The notes below the pieces were generated by a model. It was not told the DNA's origin, ran no database searches, and saw nothing but the letters and a program-made list of their open reading frames with translations. DNA of 64,000 nucleotides from Terebella lapidaria (taxonomy: Eukaryota > Annelida > Polychaeta > Terebellida > Terebellidae). Positions within the stretch are counted from its first letter, which is position 1; each line of letters begins with the position of its first letter. This document shows positions 10,701-22,900 of this stretch, piece by piece. Where the stretch lies: positions 8,405,001 to 8,469,000 of the forward strand of contig OX424563.1 in the NCBI GenBank assembly GCA_949152475.1, read 5' to 3'. Made by a program: the position numbers and the translations under genes.

Positions 10701-13341
10701 AATAAAACATATAACATATACATTAGATCGGTGCCTGATCCAATTTCAAGCCTGTCTGGCTATTGTGTGATTGAGTTTCTGACGAAATGCATAATCAGTT
10801 TCTGGGACGCAATGCCCGTCCAGCTAATAAACATGTAAATGTACAAGGAGTGAATGCTATGAATTATATCATGCATCAGGCGTGAGTGTTAGGTAGCAGA
10901 GAAAATTGTATTCAAATATTCATTTTATAATCAGGTGTTTTGTTGTGAATTATCTGTACAGGAAACGAGTAAACAGTCGATCCCGCGTTTCCTCTGAGTC
11001 AGCCTTGATGTACAATGACATTTATCGGTATTAATTCATAATGTCTATCACATTACTGTCTCTATTATCACAAATTGATTGATCAATAAGCAGACTGAAG
11101 TAGAAAACAACTCACCAGAAGGTCACAATCTTGTACATGTAGGTGTATACCGTTCTAGTCTTCCGGTAGGAACTTTGTCATCCCTTAGCTCTTCCCAGAA
11201 CTGCATGAGGAAGGATGCCTAAACTTATTATGGAAATGATGCTATCGTGGATACTGGGATACTTAACAGCTCAATATAGGAGTAAACAAACAAGCACGTG
11301 TGCTATATTAGGATGTACCGGTCATATGTACATGTATTAGTATTTACGGAATATGGCGCACTTCGGATATCTAGTGTTTATCATGTTTGTTTACTATGCA
11401 TTGGTTTGTAATCATTCCATGTTTATATTGGGTCGATTATATATGTACTTACAATGACTCTATATCCAAAATATCATCATTGGGTTTTTTTTACCTTACA
11501 ATTTTTTTGTCCGACATGATTTCAATATAAAATGACATATTATCGACTTCCTGTTGGTGTGAAATACTGTGCCCTTGAGAAAAGCATATTATTATATATC
11601 GGCATGGTACAAACTGTATGATATTATCGATTGTTGATCATCCGGACTGAAATGTGCCTTTGGTCAAATCTTCAATACCGCAGTCATAGTTACAGACAAG
11701 ACAGACAGGACAAGAAGGTACCACAGAACATAAAAGTGACATCCCGCCCCAACAAAGCTCGCTGTACTTCAACTTTGTTTTTTCTATTTTGTGAACACAG
11801 AAAATGGCTTTCATGGCTGTTTGCCTGGAATTATAGCCGCCAGAGGTCAGGAAGCTACCACACCAACATAAAATGGCTTGTGCTTCTGGCCCCGCACCTC
11901 ACCGAGAAGGGCCTGCTGTGCTTCGATTTAAAAACAAATTCTCAGTAACAGTTACATCAATGGATAATACTTTGGGATTAATACTATATCCCCAGGAAAG
12001 GCCAGGAAGCTACAATGAAATATTTTTAAAAATCTGACTTCTGAAGCACTTGAGCGGGGCTCTCGTATATGTTTCTATTTGACAAAACACCTATTTTATC
12101 ACCAAGTTAAAGACTTCTATCTCGAAAACTGAGAAATTTGGTAACCCAATATTAAATTGTGGTATCGTACGGGATTTATTATCGAGGGAATCCAAGCAAA
12201 TTCTGGGATTTCATGATCTTCATCCAGATGTGGAATGCATAAATTGCCACGTTTTTAGTAACAATTTTTAATTTCGTGTGTTTTTTATATACAAAAGCTG
12301 TATCATTATAAAAAATTTACAATGTGCTGTGCAATTCGGGAATCGAAAAAAAATACCAAATTGTAATCTGACTCGAAAATTTCATGTGGAAGTGAAACTT
12401 AATGATGGAGTGGATTGCCATCTCAGTGTCAATGGTGTCTGGAATTAGTGAAAATATGGCTTTATGTCGAATGGAAATATAATATTTTAAATTCGTTTGA
12501 CGATCCAAACGAATTTAAAACTTATGGCCACACTTCATTTGAAAAGTTGAACTTGACGTTAGTTGTTCTGCATTTTGTTGTATTAGTGTTTCTCATTACA
12601 GTTGTTGTATTTGTGTGTTTCCCCATCTTCATGGACGTTGGGTTTTTCAAGATTTATGCAAGATTCTCTGGAAAATCACCGGGTCCAAAGCAGATGCGTG
12701 GTAAACCAGGATAACTAGATAACGGGCTTGGTTTTGATCGGCCGTTGATATCGGACCCGTGTCTTTGATTACACGTAGTGAACTGTAAGTTTTGCGTGGT
12801 GATCAAAACTACTGGCGTTGCATCGCAGCTAAATCAGCTGTTATTCTGCTCTCGAGAAACAGACTTGATGGATTCTCTCATACGCCTGGAGACGGAGTAG
12901 AGAAGTGTGTTTTATGGTGGAAGATTGAAAATAAAACGTCCTCGGAAAGTGGTCGTCCATCAGAGATTTTGTCATGAGCGAACTACAAAGCAAGCATCTT
13001 GGCATGCTTTTTTTACTCGCCGTTCAACCTGCTGTTGCTGGATTAAGTGAAGTTATAAAGAACTAGACAGTGGTTATACATGCTGGCGGTGTTATGCTTG
13101 CAGGTGATCGTGTAAATATCGCTCAATGAGATTGAATTTATACATATCTATTTGAAATGCCCAAAAGCGAAGCTAATCTAGGGGCTCTCCAATATAAAAG
13201 AGAACATAGCAATCGTTTACAAATGTACACCATGTGTTTATCAAGCATACACAAAAATTCCTTAAGATATGACGAAAATTTGCAACTGATAGAAGAAATC
13301 AAAATATATAAAGATGTTCACTCGATCAGTTTGAACTGAAC
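10701..13341. other. Non-coding stretch, no gene recognised
   Basis: The longest frames (105 codons at 11,631; 99 codons at 12,415) have no identifiable domain. The latter contains a hydrophobic run but no ATG near its 5' end. A perfect hairpin lies at 12,485-12,520. CTGAAC at 13,336-13,341 borders the next transposon. Confidence 0.5.
12485..12520. repeat. Perfect 15-bp inverted repeat
   Basis: TTTTAAATTCGTTTG (12,485-12,499) and its exact reverse complement (12,506-12,520) are separated by six bases. This could be a cruciform, an operator-like palindrome or chance. There is no poly-T run or gene end beside it to support a terminator. Confidence 0.7.
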
Positions 13342-15334
13342 CACACCAGCGAAGCCGACTAACGGAACGCGCGTTCCCTCAATCAAAGATGGCGAGCGGT
13401 AGGTTTTGCTTCGAGAAATTTTCCGGCCGTTTCAGCGAATTAGGGCGATATTTGCATGTGATCTATACATAAAACAAAATTATAGATTGGTTAGTCAGCT
13501 AAAGCACCTTCTTTAGATAGTAATATGGGTGTTTCGCGTCGAAAATGAGCTGATAAGAAAACACGAAGATCAGCGGAACGCGAAGATCAACTTTTCAAAC
13601 GATTAACGGAACGCAAGAAATTGACCTACGGAACGCGAAGTCATGAACATGAAAATTCCAGCTAAGAATTTATTTTCCGACCTTTATCCATGTTCGTTCA
13701 CTGTAGTGTTGAAGGTATATTCATATTTTTCCAGACATGGCAGCTGTTGACAGTGTTATGCACCAGGTAGGCCTATATTACATGAAAGTCAAATTTAACA
13801 AAAAATATAATAATGAGGTGTTCCGTGCGTGGCTATGAAATGCAGGCCTATGTAGTCCTATGCAAATATCACTGACATGAGCAATATCTCAACTGGACTT
13901 TACACAGATATGTACATTTAGAATATTATGTCCAGAGTGTGCTTTGATGTACACTAAGGAATGGAATAAGACAATTGCTATTAAATGGAAGTGCTTGATT
14001 TCAACCACGCGCGAAATATTATTCATATTCTAATATCAGTAAGATTTTGTGATGAGTGTAGTACATGTATGTTAAGTAGGCATAGCCTAGGCCTTCAATT
14101 ATAACTGACTACAAGGCATTTTATATGAACGAACATAAGTTTTCCATGATATCGTCGTAAGGAAAGTTTATAGTTCTCATGTTTTTCAAAATAGTGGCGG
14201 AATAGGGTGCTGACTGATTCGTACCGACCGGTACTTGGTGGACAGTAATATCTCATGCTGTTTCTTTCTGCAAGTACACACATTTTCATATCACTATTAC
14301 AATGTCATGAAATGTTAGATAGATCATGGATAACCATAAAACGTTTTTGTATCGGTATAACTTTTTTGTGCATTAGGCAATTTTCAGTGCAGATCATTCT
14401 TCTTATTTATAAATCAAGGTCAAAGCTTATAATTCAAAGCTGAAATGAATACATCGATCATAAATTCCACAATGACTGTCCATATTTGCTCATAATACTA
14501 ATTTCAACCATTACAGTACTGATCTGGAAACCATTCTGGTTATGTTATGCTCTTTTCGGTCTATAGTGATACAAACCATATACCATTTCGAAGCATATGG
14601 CATATAGGGATACTAGTAATTGAGAAAATAAATTCCGAAGGTGGAAATTTTTTGTCTTAAAAATTACCAGCAAAACGTCAAAAACAAAAACGAACAAGAA
14701 AAAAACACAAAATAAATAATACCTACAAAATTTTTGGTAGGGCCTACTTGTACTATTGATACTAGTATATTACATAATCTGGCAAATTTTATTGGGAATT
14801 TTAGGCCTGCAATATTTGTATTTCGGGGAGAAAATTGGCATTCGTGTTGAAATGTTCTTCAACCAAGATACATTTCCTAAATTGAGAAATGATAGTAAAA
14901 CTTCATAATGTTACAAATTTTATAGTGAGGAATCCTCTTCGACGCTATGAAAGAAACATACGTGTGCATAAGTTATTTTCACCTATTTGTTGAGTCACAT
15001 GTTGGTTTATTCATTTATTTCATGCAACATGGCTTTGCGCGTTCCGTTCATCGGGAAATAAATTGTCTGGCGCTTTCCGTAAATCAGTGTATTGCGTTCC
15101 GTTAATCAGTGCGGGTTTTCAGCGATAAGAAATATTCATTGTTTATGCGTTTTAAGTGGCTTACAACCTGTTTATAATGTCTGCTGTCCGTAGTAATATG
15201 TGCTCCATCTAAAAACAACACAAAACATACAAATAACTCAAAATATTCCATGTTCTTTGGCAAAACAAATCGAAGCAAAACCTGCCGCTCGCCATCTTTG
15301 ATCGAGGGAACGCGCAGTCGGTTTCGCTGGTGTG
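13342..15334. mobile_element. 2-kb inverted-repeat DNA transposon, non-autonomous
   Basis: The left arm (13,342-13,413) begins CACACCAGCGAAGCCGACT. The right arm (15,271-15,334) is its reverse complement with a few substitutions and one gap of about 8 bp. The flanks CTGAAC (13,336-13,341) and CTAAAC (15,335-15,340) look like a 6-bp target duplication with one change. Both subterminal zones repeat 'taacggaacgcg': left at 13,570-13,640, and right, reversed, at 15,036-15,110. No transposase frame was recognised. The superfamily is unknown. Confidence 0.8.
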
Positions 15335-15340
15335 CTAAAC

Positions 15341-16528
15341 AGGCCCCGAGATGTGTGGTACAAGCTTGGTCATAACACACCTTGCAACAAGCCTAGTTCA
15401 ACAGTTGTTCAACAGATGCATATATTCAGGACTAAAGAGAATATACAATATATTATGGTTTAGTGTGTACGACGTGTTCCGCATTATATTTAAGCTATCT
15501 GGCATATACTATGGGTGCCCACGACACAAGGACTGCCTTCATACACGTGACCGAAATGCATAAACTCGATGAGATAATGGCATACATATACTGATACTTA
15601 CCTGATGAATCAGCGAATATAGCGATGTGTTACGTCACACTCACCCAGCATGCTTAGATCAATATAATCCGTGACCATTAACGAGATAATTAGCCACCTT
15701 GGTGCCGAGGTAAACATCAATGAACACCCGGATGTGATCCAGTGCGATCGAAGCTTACAGGAGGGTTGTAATCACATGTGCGGGAAATATTGGTATTCTC
15801 AATGTCGCATGGCATCACTGTGATGATAGTATTCGTGAGACAAGACACTAAACGGACATGTCGATATGTGATCATATTGGGCATATGATTAGAATATATT
15901 GCGTTCACAAATGTCTATGCTTCTGTCGGGCTAGACTGCTTCTGTCGGGCTAGACAATGTGAAAATGGCATAGGGAAAGCATGCACAAATGCACACACGT
16001 TATAATAGCTAAGAAAACAGTCGCCAATTGGCATCTAATAAACCATGGTATATCGCTAAAGTACAACAAAGCGCTTACGAGCCATGTGTATACAAACCAG
16101 CAACCTTACCACAATTCATTGTGTTGAAACAAGTTATCAAAATCACATAAGAAATGAGATCTGTAGTGGGCTCAAAAGAAAGTGTCTGCTGTGGACACGG
16201 TGGCGGACGCAGTGTGACATTCACAAATCCACAGTATCCGCTCACATTCGGTGGGAGATACAGTTATTATACTAACACTAACTACATGTACGAGCGTAGG
16301 CAATATTTCGAATGTAGGCAAATATACATGTACATTGTACTTATATTGCATAGGTACAGTTCCGAATGATTCATATCCATTACAAGGCAACAGTTCATTA
16401 TCTATTGATATTTTTTTTCACTACACACATACTAATAATATCAGGAATATGTATTTGTAAATGTTATGTGCGTGTGTGTGAACACCATCGAAATTATCAT
16501 ATGGAAAACAATCATCTAAAAGGACACA
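15341..16528. other. Non-coding, 3' flank of the receptor gene
   Basis: Several overlapping 60-72-codon frames at 16,084-16,633 lie on both strands and have no domain. Nothing else was recognised. Confidence 0.45.
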
Positions 16529-16534
16529 TTTATT
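16529..16534 (-). terminator. Candidate polyadenylation signal of the receptor gene
   Basis: TTTATT on the plus strand is AATAAA on the minus strand, about 285 bases beyond the receptor stop codon. The position is plausible for a short 3' UTR; there is no transcript evidence. Confidence 0.35.
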
Positions 16535-16817
16535 ATCATACACGTTTTCAACATTATGACTCATGTTCGATAAAAAGTTTATAGACAAAATGTGTTTTAT
16601 CCATTCAACAAAATATAGCTGTATGAAGCACACACCAAAGTCTCTAAAGTTCAGGCGAGTTCTATCACACCATCAGGTTTACTCAGTGAATATTTGCCAG
16701 TGTTCGTCCGATCAACAGACTTCAATCTCGTTAACCTAACATTTCTAAAAGAGCTAATCAAGAATGCAAACACATTTCCTGTATACAGTCAAATGTCGTT
16801 AGCTATGTCCATTAGTT

Positions 16818-18260
16818 TCACAGCTGACATGCTCCCTTGGCCTGCTCCTTGAACTCAATATCCTCCGTGATTGGAGACTCCTGATCCAAGGCAGCAGTCT
16901 GTTTATGGTTGGTCTGATGCTTCCCGAGCTTGTATCCGTTCTGCTTAATGGCGGGATGCGCGCGCACCTCCACTTTCAATCGGTCACGTGATATCAAAGA
17001 TGGCGTCCGTGCTCCGGATGACGAAGATGAGTGTCGACGATTGGCCAGTCTGATGTCGCAGTAGCAGGCGCCACCCGAGTGAACCTCGCAGCAGCCACTC
17101 TGGTAGCGAGGCTCGTACTTCTGTTTGTTACATTTTCCACCACAAGATAATATCCGTTTGAATGCCACACGAAAATCGCGGTTGAGGAATGCGTACACAC
17201 ATGGATTGATACAGCTGTTCATATAACCCAGCCACGTTATTGCAGCCTCCAGAGTGGGGTGTAACGTGCAACTATCGCAGAAAGGCATAATCAAGTACAT
17301 CAGAAAGAAAGGCAGCCATGAAACACAGAACAAGCCCACGAGTGTTCCTAACGTTTTGATGGCCTTAGAGTCCCTCTGTACCCTCTTGGAGCGTTTTCGC
17401 ACACGGTCGATGTTGACATCGCCATGAGCTCCGTTGTTGATCAACAGGTTTTCCGGTGAAATACTGTTCTCCAACTTCCGTATTTCTGATGACTGTTTTC
17501 GCGCGATCCGAAAGATTTTCACATAGGCGAATATCATCACAAGCAGGGGTATGTAGAACGAAGTTGATGAGGAAATCACAGCGTACACTTTATTGACGAA
17601 GAGGCCACATTCGGGTCTATCTACGTATAGTGTATCTGACATAGAGCTGTCCGCGAACCAGCCTAGATAAATAGGCAGAAAAGATATAGCAATACTGCAC
17701 ACCCAAACACCTGCGATCATCAGTAGTGCACGCTTCTTGGACATTCTACTGTGGTACGAGAAGGGTTGGGTTATAGCAAGGTATCTGTCCAGTGCAATGA
17801 CACATAGATGCAGGATTGAGGCTGTACAGCACGTGACGTCACATGATATCCAAAAATAGCAGAATACCCAACCGAAGCGCCACTCGGCGTATATTTGATA
17901 CACTAAGGAGTAAGGCATCACAAGCGTTGCGACCGTGATGTCCGCGACAGCCAGTGAAACCACAAAGTAGTTCGTGACGGATCGTAGCCGCCGAAACGAT
18001 GCTACTGCACCAATGACTAGCATATTTCCGAGAAGCGTTGTAATTATTAAAATGCCAAGCAGGGTCCCTATGACGATGCTGTAGCCGATGGAAAGTGGGA
18101 CTGGGGTGCTGGCTGCTGTCGCCGTGAACAGCGAGCTATTAGCGGTCGTCGTCGGCGCGCCCAGTGCCATTTTGTCGTCGCCGTCCGGGTCATAGGGCAC
18201 CAAGGTCAGCTGGAGTGAAGTCCGATTGAACTCGTCGGGCGCCGGATGTCCGAGATCCAT
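16818..18260 (-). CDS. Biogenic-amine G protein-coupled receptor (D1 / beta-adrenergic / beta-octopamine-like)
   Basis: A complete intronless receptor of 480 residues, counted from the ATG at 18,260. The frame is open a little further upstream to a GTG at 18,290, but no earlier in-frame ATG precedes the TAA near 18,357. The chosen ATG has A at -3 and G at +4. Seven membrane segments are visible: TM1 58-84, TM2 95-120, TM3 133-158, TM4 176-198, TM5 223-248, TM6 301-326, TM7 337-359. Aminergic features are Asp141 (3.32), Ser230/231/234 (5.42, 5.43, 5.46, catechol-type contacts), Trp315 with PFF (6.48-6.52), and Trp343 and Tyr346 of TM7. DRY is at 158-160, NPxxY at 352-356, and the disulfide pair is Cys134/Cys218. 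The N-terminus carries NRT and NSS glycosylation sequons. The tail has possible palmitoyl cysteines 373/377 and a Ser-rich stretch. Position 6.47 is Ser where Cys is usual. The ligand is inferred only: octopamine, dopamine, serotonin and tyramine relatives are not separable by eye. Likely Gs-type by resemblance. Confidence 0.93.
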   Translation of the reverse strand: MDLGHPAPDEFNRTSLQLTLVPYDPDGDDKMALGAPTTTANSSLFTATAASTPVPLSIGYSIVIGTLLGILIITTLLGNMLVIGAVASFRRLRSVTNYFVVSLAVADITVATLVMPYSLVYQIYAEWRFGWVFCYFWISCDVTCCTASILHLCVIALDRYLAITQPFSYHSRMSKKRALLMIAGVWVCSIAISFLPIYLGWFADSSMSDTLYVDRPECGLFVNKVYAVISSSTSFYIPLLVMIFAYVKIFRIARKQSSEIRKLENSISPENLLINNGAHGDVNIDRVRKRSKRVQRDSKAIKTLGTLVGLFCVSWLPFFLMYLIMPFCDSCTLHPTLEAAITWLGYMNSCINPCVYAFLNRDFRVAFKRILSCGGKCNKQKYEPRYQSGCCEVHSGGACYCDIRLANRRHSSSSSGARTPSLISRDRLKVEVRAHPAIKQNGYKLGKHQTNHKQTAALDQESPITEDIEFKEQAKGACQL

Positions 18261-19790
18261 TGTTTGTGCATCTAGTGGCTGCTCATCCACATCAGCAGGT
18301 GCAGGTTGGCATCTCGACTTCCCTTCTACGCTGTCCGCATCACACCGAGGACATTAGCGTCTATCTGGCGATGTTCTGTCCAGTCCTCTTAAGCTTTCTT
18401 ACACGTGACTCAAATCTGCAAATACATTTCATAAAATTATATTATTATTTGTGTTTACGCTATGAAACTCTTGCAACTACTGGTTGTGGTTAACATTAAA
18501 AGCTAATAAGAGTTTGCATCAACTGTATTCTATGTATAGATTCACATCTAGCACGGAGAAGCACATGGAACATTAGTTAATGGAATATGTATAATGGAAC
18601 GCGACATTTAGTCATATTTGCGGAATTGCATTCCACAGTTGCAGAGAGAGGAACAGTCGCCAGTCACCCAATTAAATTCGCAATAACATGAACGCGCAAA
18701 GTTGCACGTCGCATACAATCCCATTACGACAACGGAAATCTTGGCCGCCCATTCCCCGCTATCTCAGCTTGTTGGTCATTGTAACGTGCGGCCTTTCAAA
18801 CGTGCGCATCAGGAGAAATTACAAGACAGAGCACACAAATGGTGACCAATTTATTCACGAGCAAACAATTTGTGACACCTCCGCTAAACCATTTAGGTGA
18901 CCTGGGAAAGCGAAGATTAAATTGTTGACGGTAGGTCACCGAAGACTGGCGAGCTCCGAGGGGAAATTAGGGGTAGGGCTTCGGCAAAAAAGGGGCACTG
19001 TGGATTAGGGAGCGACACGAGTAGAGACGCAAGAAGAGAAAGGACACTCGGAGAATGGTCTCTACAGCTCAGAACATCAATCCCGGAAATAGGCGGAAAC
19101 AAGATCGCAAAAGCCTCCAGGGAAAACTGAGCTCGACTGCAGGCCACTCTCTCCGAAAGTCATAAAAGAGCAAACATTTATACCTACGTGCTCAATAACA
19201 CCATCACGCCAACTCTCTGGCAATCTTACACTGTCTCCCGGTGTCTCTGGTCGTTCGTACATGAATCCCTATATCCGTGTTAAATGTGTCACTGGTCACA
19301 TCAAAGCATTGCATGACTTTCAACGCGTAGATGTCAAACAAAGACATCAAGTTCTACAAACGTGAGGTTTTTAACATTGAAACGTGATAGCTCTTTAATC
19401 CACAAATGCCACGCGTGAAACACATTACCTATTTGTGTTTCCACTTGCTAGCCTTGTGTCACACGGCAAGATGTACACAATGATGTGCAATTACCAAGTG
19501 AAACTCCCGGAGATATTGGAATTGAATTGTGTTAATTCAAGCTTATTTTCGTCCGTTTCGTGCTTTTACACACTGGGTCTTGGTGATCTCTAAATTGAAT
19601 ACCACGTGCACCCATTACGTTGATAATAACCCTTGATGTATTGAAAAATGAATTCGAGTCACAGCCACTTTTATAGCGGTTATCATTCCCAAAAATTGAA
19701 TCCAATAACAATGTACAATTAGCCTGTATGTCGAGTGGTATAATTTCCGGCGCCACATGCACATCTGCTCTTGTTGATATCTTTGAAATG
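18261..19790. other. 5' flank of the receptor gene
   Basis: No TATA box or other convincing promoter element was identified. An upstream 5' UTR exon cannot be excluded: the minus strand has AG dinucleotides suitable as an acceptor near 18,415. Small frames here are not supported. Confidence 0.4.
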
Positions 19791-19968
19791 AACAGCAAAT
19801 CCTGTATTGAAGATAAATAATTCCAGCAAATCCAAAGGCAATGTAACATATTCCAGTCAATCAATCAATCAATCTTCTTCAAATGACTCTTTTTTCGTAA
19901 CGATCGAACAGCAAATCCAACGTTCATAGACAAATAATTCCAGCAAATCCACAGGCTATGTAATAGTC
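19791..19968 (+). repeat. Imperfect tandem repeat, about 117 bp apart
   Basis: The segment starting gaacagcaaatcc and running through 'aataattccagcaaatcca' to 'atgtaa' occurs at 19,791 and again at 19,908, with several substitutions. A short (tcaa)n run separates the copies. Confidence 0.75.
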
Positions 19969-22900
19969 ACATACTGAAACCTTGCAATCAATTACAGTGT
20001 TATTCAATGGACTTTGAACTCAAAAGAAAACGGACATAATCGATGGCCAGGAGTTGTATGAAATCTTGATTGTTACTGGCTAAATCTTATTGTAGCTGGG
20101 ACGCGACGGCGCCACTGAAAGATTGGAGTAAGAAGCACCTGACCTGACCTTCAGGCGTGTTGTCCAACTGACCCCGGCATTTCAATAACTGGTCTCATAA
20201 TTTTGACAAGTTTTATGAGACATTCATGTACATGAAACAGCTTATAAAAATGCTTTAAAGAGAGCTATTTATTGTGGCAAATCCGGCCATTAAACACACC
20301 TTTCATACAAACAGTGTACATACATATCTCAGCAAATCTGTAATTGTGTGCCTAAGACATTGTCCAAACAAATTATGCCGTATTTTTGCCGAAACAACAA
20401 CAACGTCATCGTTGGTCTCTGGAAAACGGTGGTTTATTTAAGCGTATGTGGTGTAAAAACTGTTTACGTGATGGTTTCCTCATTACGTAAACGGCATCCA
20501 CTGACAGCGATGGCAAGCGGGGCTCATTTGTGCATTTTTAAAGCTGACCAACCGTAGAGCATTTCTAAATATTACCATCGACATCAATTACTACATTAGC
20601 CTAATGAGGCATTCCAAAAATGTTCCTGTGCAAAGCTCTATATAATGGAGCTCATTACTCTGTGCTTCTGCAAACGCGACGGATCTGTCCACGTTTTTTT
20701 ATTCTTGTGCGCATGCGCTAATTATCCGAGAATCATAGCAGCATACTTTGAAGTAATACTCACGGGATACCCATTGAAGATTCCTAATTTATTTGATTAC
20801 CCTCCTTGTGGATGACTTTTGAACAGTTGGTGTAACGTACATCAATATAAGTCAGTACAAGCCCTTGCATCATAACACAACTTACTTTAAAATCTCACCA
20901 CAAACATAATCTGTCCATCTGCAAGTCAAACCGGTCTCCTTTGAGACCGACACAGAGAGCAACTTAATTACAAAAACCCACGCGATTAACGCCATTTGAA
21001 ATTCATATGGAATCTCTGATGCGATCTCCAGGGGGGGAAAATTAATAAAATGACTGAAGGAATAGGGCTAATCTGGACAAGTGTTGGTAAAACGCGAATG
21101 AGGAGACGCAGCCACGCCACTTCTAATCAGTCACGACTCGCAAACCTCCTCCGTCACAAGTTTGCGTCATTCTTTAGGTTGATAATCATGGGAGGATCAT
21201 ATTCGACTGCCCTTGGACTCTAACTGTTCTGCTAACAAGTAGTATGCAATCACTGCCAGTTTCTATGAGTGGAGATCACTTGAAACCCACCACGTGTATA
21301 CGTGACCCTGTTGTCATTTAGGCCTATATGTCCAATTGCCCACACATTGGATCACAAAAGCCACGTGAGAATCATATCCATGAAAATTGATATTTGGACT
21401 GGTTACCTTATACGTTCGAACTGATATCAAGCAAACAAGTTGATAGGACGTGTCGGCATACTCTTGTGTACCTGTTTGACTATTTGAAAACAAACGAGGT
21501 TTCACGTCTGGTCAATTTGCGCTAAAATACTTCACATCATCAGTTTTTGCATACTCTAACTTCAAAAGGAAAAGGAAGTAGCAACTATTTCAAAACCACA
21601 CTCTAAAAGATTCCGAACTATTTTAGAGGCGTATTTACAAATGACACAACTCAGTCCAGCAAAGCCCGGTCCGACATAGATATATACCAGCTAATGCCGA
21701 TGTTCTCATCCGCGTTGAAGGCGTTCTTTCCCTAAGCAGACACCACGCGACTACCAATGTTCCCCTTTTTGCAGTTTATTGTTCCCTTTTCAGCATTCGC
21801 CGAGGTTCTCGTGATGCGATCCCGGTCATCTCTCCTTCACACTGATGATGTTTTATCTCCGTTACGTAGCACTGAGCGTCACTGCGCCGTTTTTTACATT
21901 GCCTGATGTAAACCGGCAACGCATCGCTTTCCTAATCCCGACACAAGCCCGTGAAGGAGATAAGTAATAGTATTAGTAGCCATTTTTCCTTGCCACGAGT
22001 AGGCATACGAATCATACCGTATCGCGAACAATTCATTGGTATTTCACACAAATGAAATAATTAACTGATATCACGAAAAGACAAGCTATCGATTTCACTA
22101 CTCAGAACAAAAACGCCGTCAGGAAACAAAATCGAAAAGTATCAACTCCATTCCAACCATTACACAGTTGGGAAATCAACAATGTACAAGACATGTAGGC
22201 CTACTCCAAACAGAAAAAGTGCAAACACGAGGTCCAGAGCAGTGGTATGCAGAGCGTTAATAAATGATGATTTTCGCCCTCCGACTCCCGGGGCATCGTT
22301 CTGACAGGGACGAGGCGTCTCTCGAGCATGACTCCACACTCCCGTCGTCCTTTGTCAGCTATTCACCGGACCGTCCGCCTCCAACCTCCCTATCCAATTC
22401 ATCGGCCTTCCTGCAACATTGGCCACTGGTGCCATGCGATTTCCTCCGAATCACGACGTACGAGAAATCGCTTTTATTATCTACCTTTGCACTTTGGTTT
22501 GTAGACGTAAGGTCGGCGTCATCGATTTTGCATGTGCGGGTTTTGCTGGACAACACCGATAGACACGTTTTTCAGTGTGTGGAAGTTCTGAGTAACGCGA
22601 TACGAGTTCTCTATTACCTCCCACTGAATGCGAGAACAGGAGAAGTGATTTCCGGGCACGCATGAGCGCACATTGCACGACTGATCAGACTTGTAGGCCT
22701 ACATATATATGCCTCCACCCCAAGGCAGATATTCAAACATCTTCCCATCATATAATTCCAGGAGCTCTAGTCATCCATGTGCGAAAAGGATTTGGGAACG
22801 TGTATTATTAGGCAATGTATATGCGGAGGTATTACGGTTAATGCCATGCGATATAACAGGGGTGATTGGCCTCTTTGTAATGTTTGGTCGCCACTATTCC

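Noticed and set aside
12415..12714. 99-codon frame with a hydrophobic segment
   Set aside because: It has no ATG near the start, and AT-rich DNA readily gives Phe/Val/Leu runs. No context supports it.
18261..18290. Extension of the receptor to a GTG start at 18,290
   Set aside because: GTG is not a normal start in animal nuclear genes. The next in-frame ATG (18,260) has a good context, and the extra ten residues add nothing recognisable.
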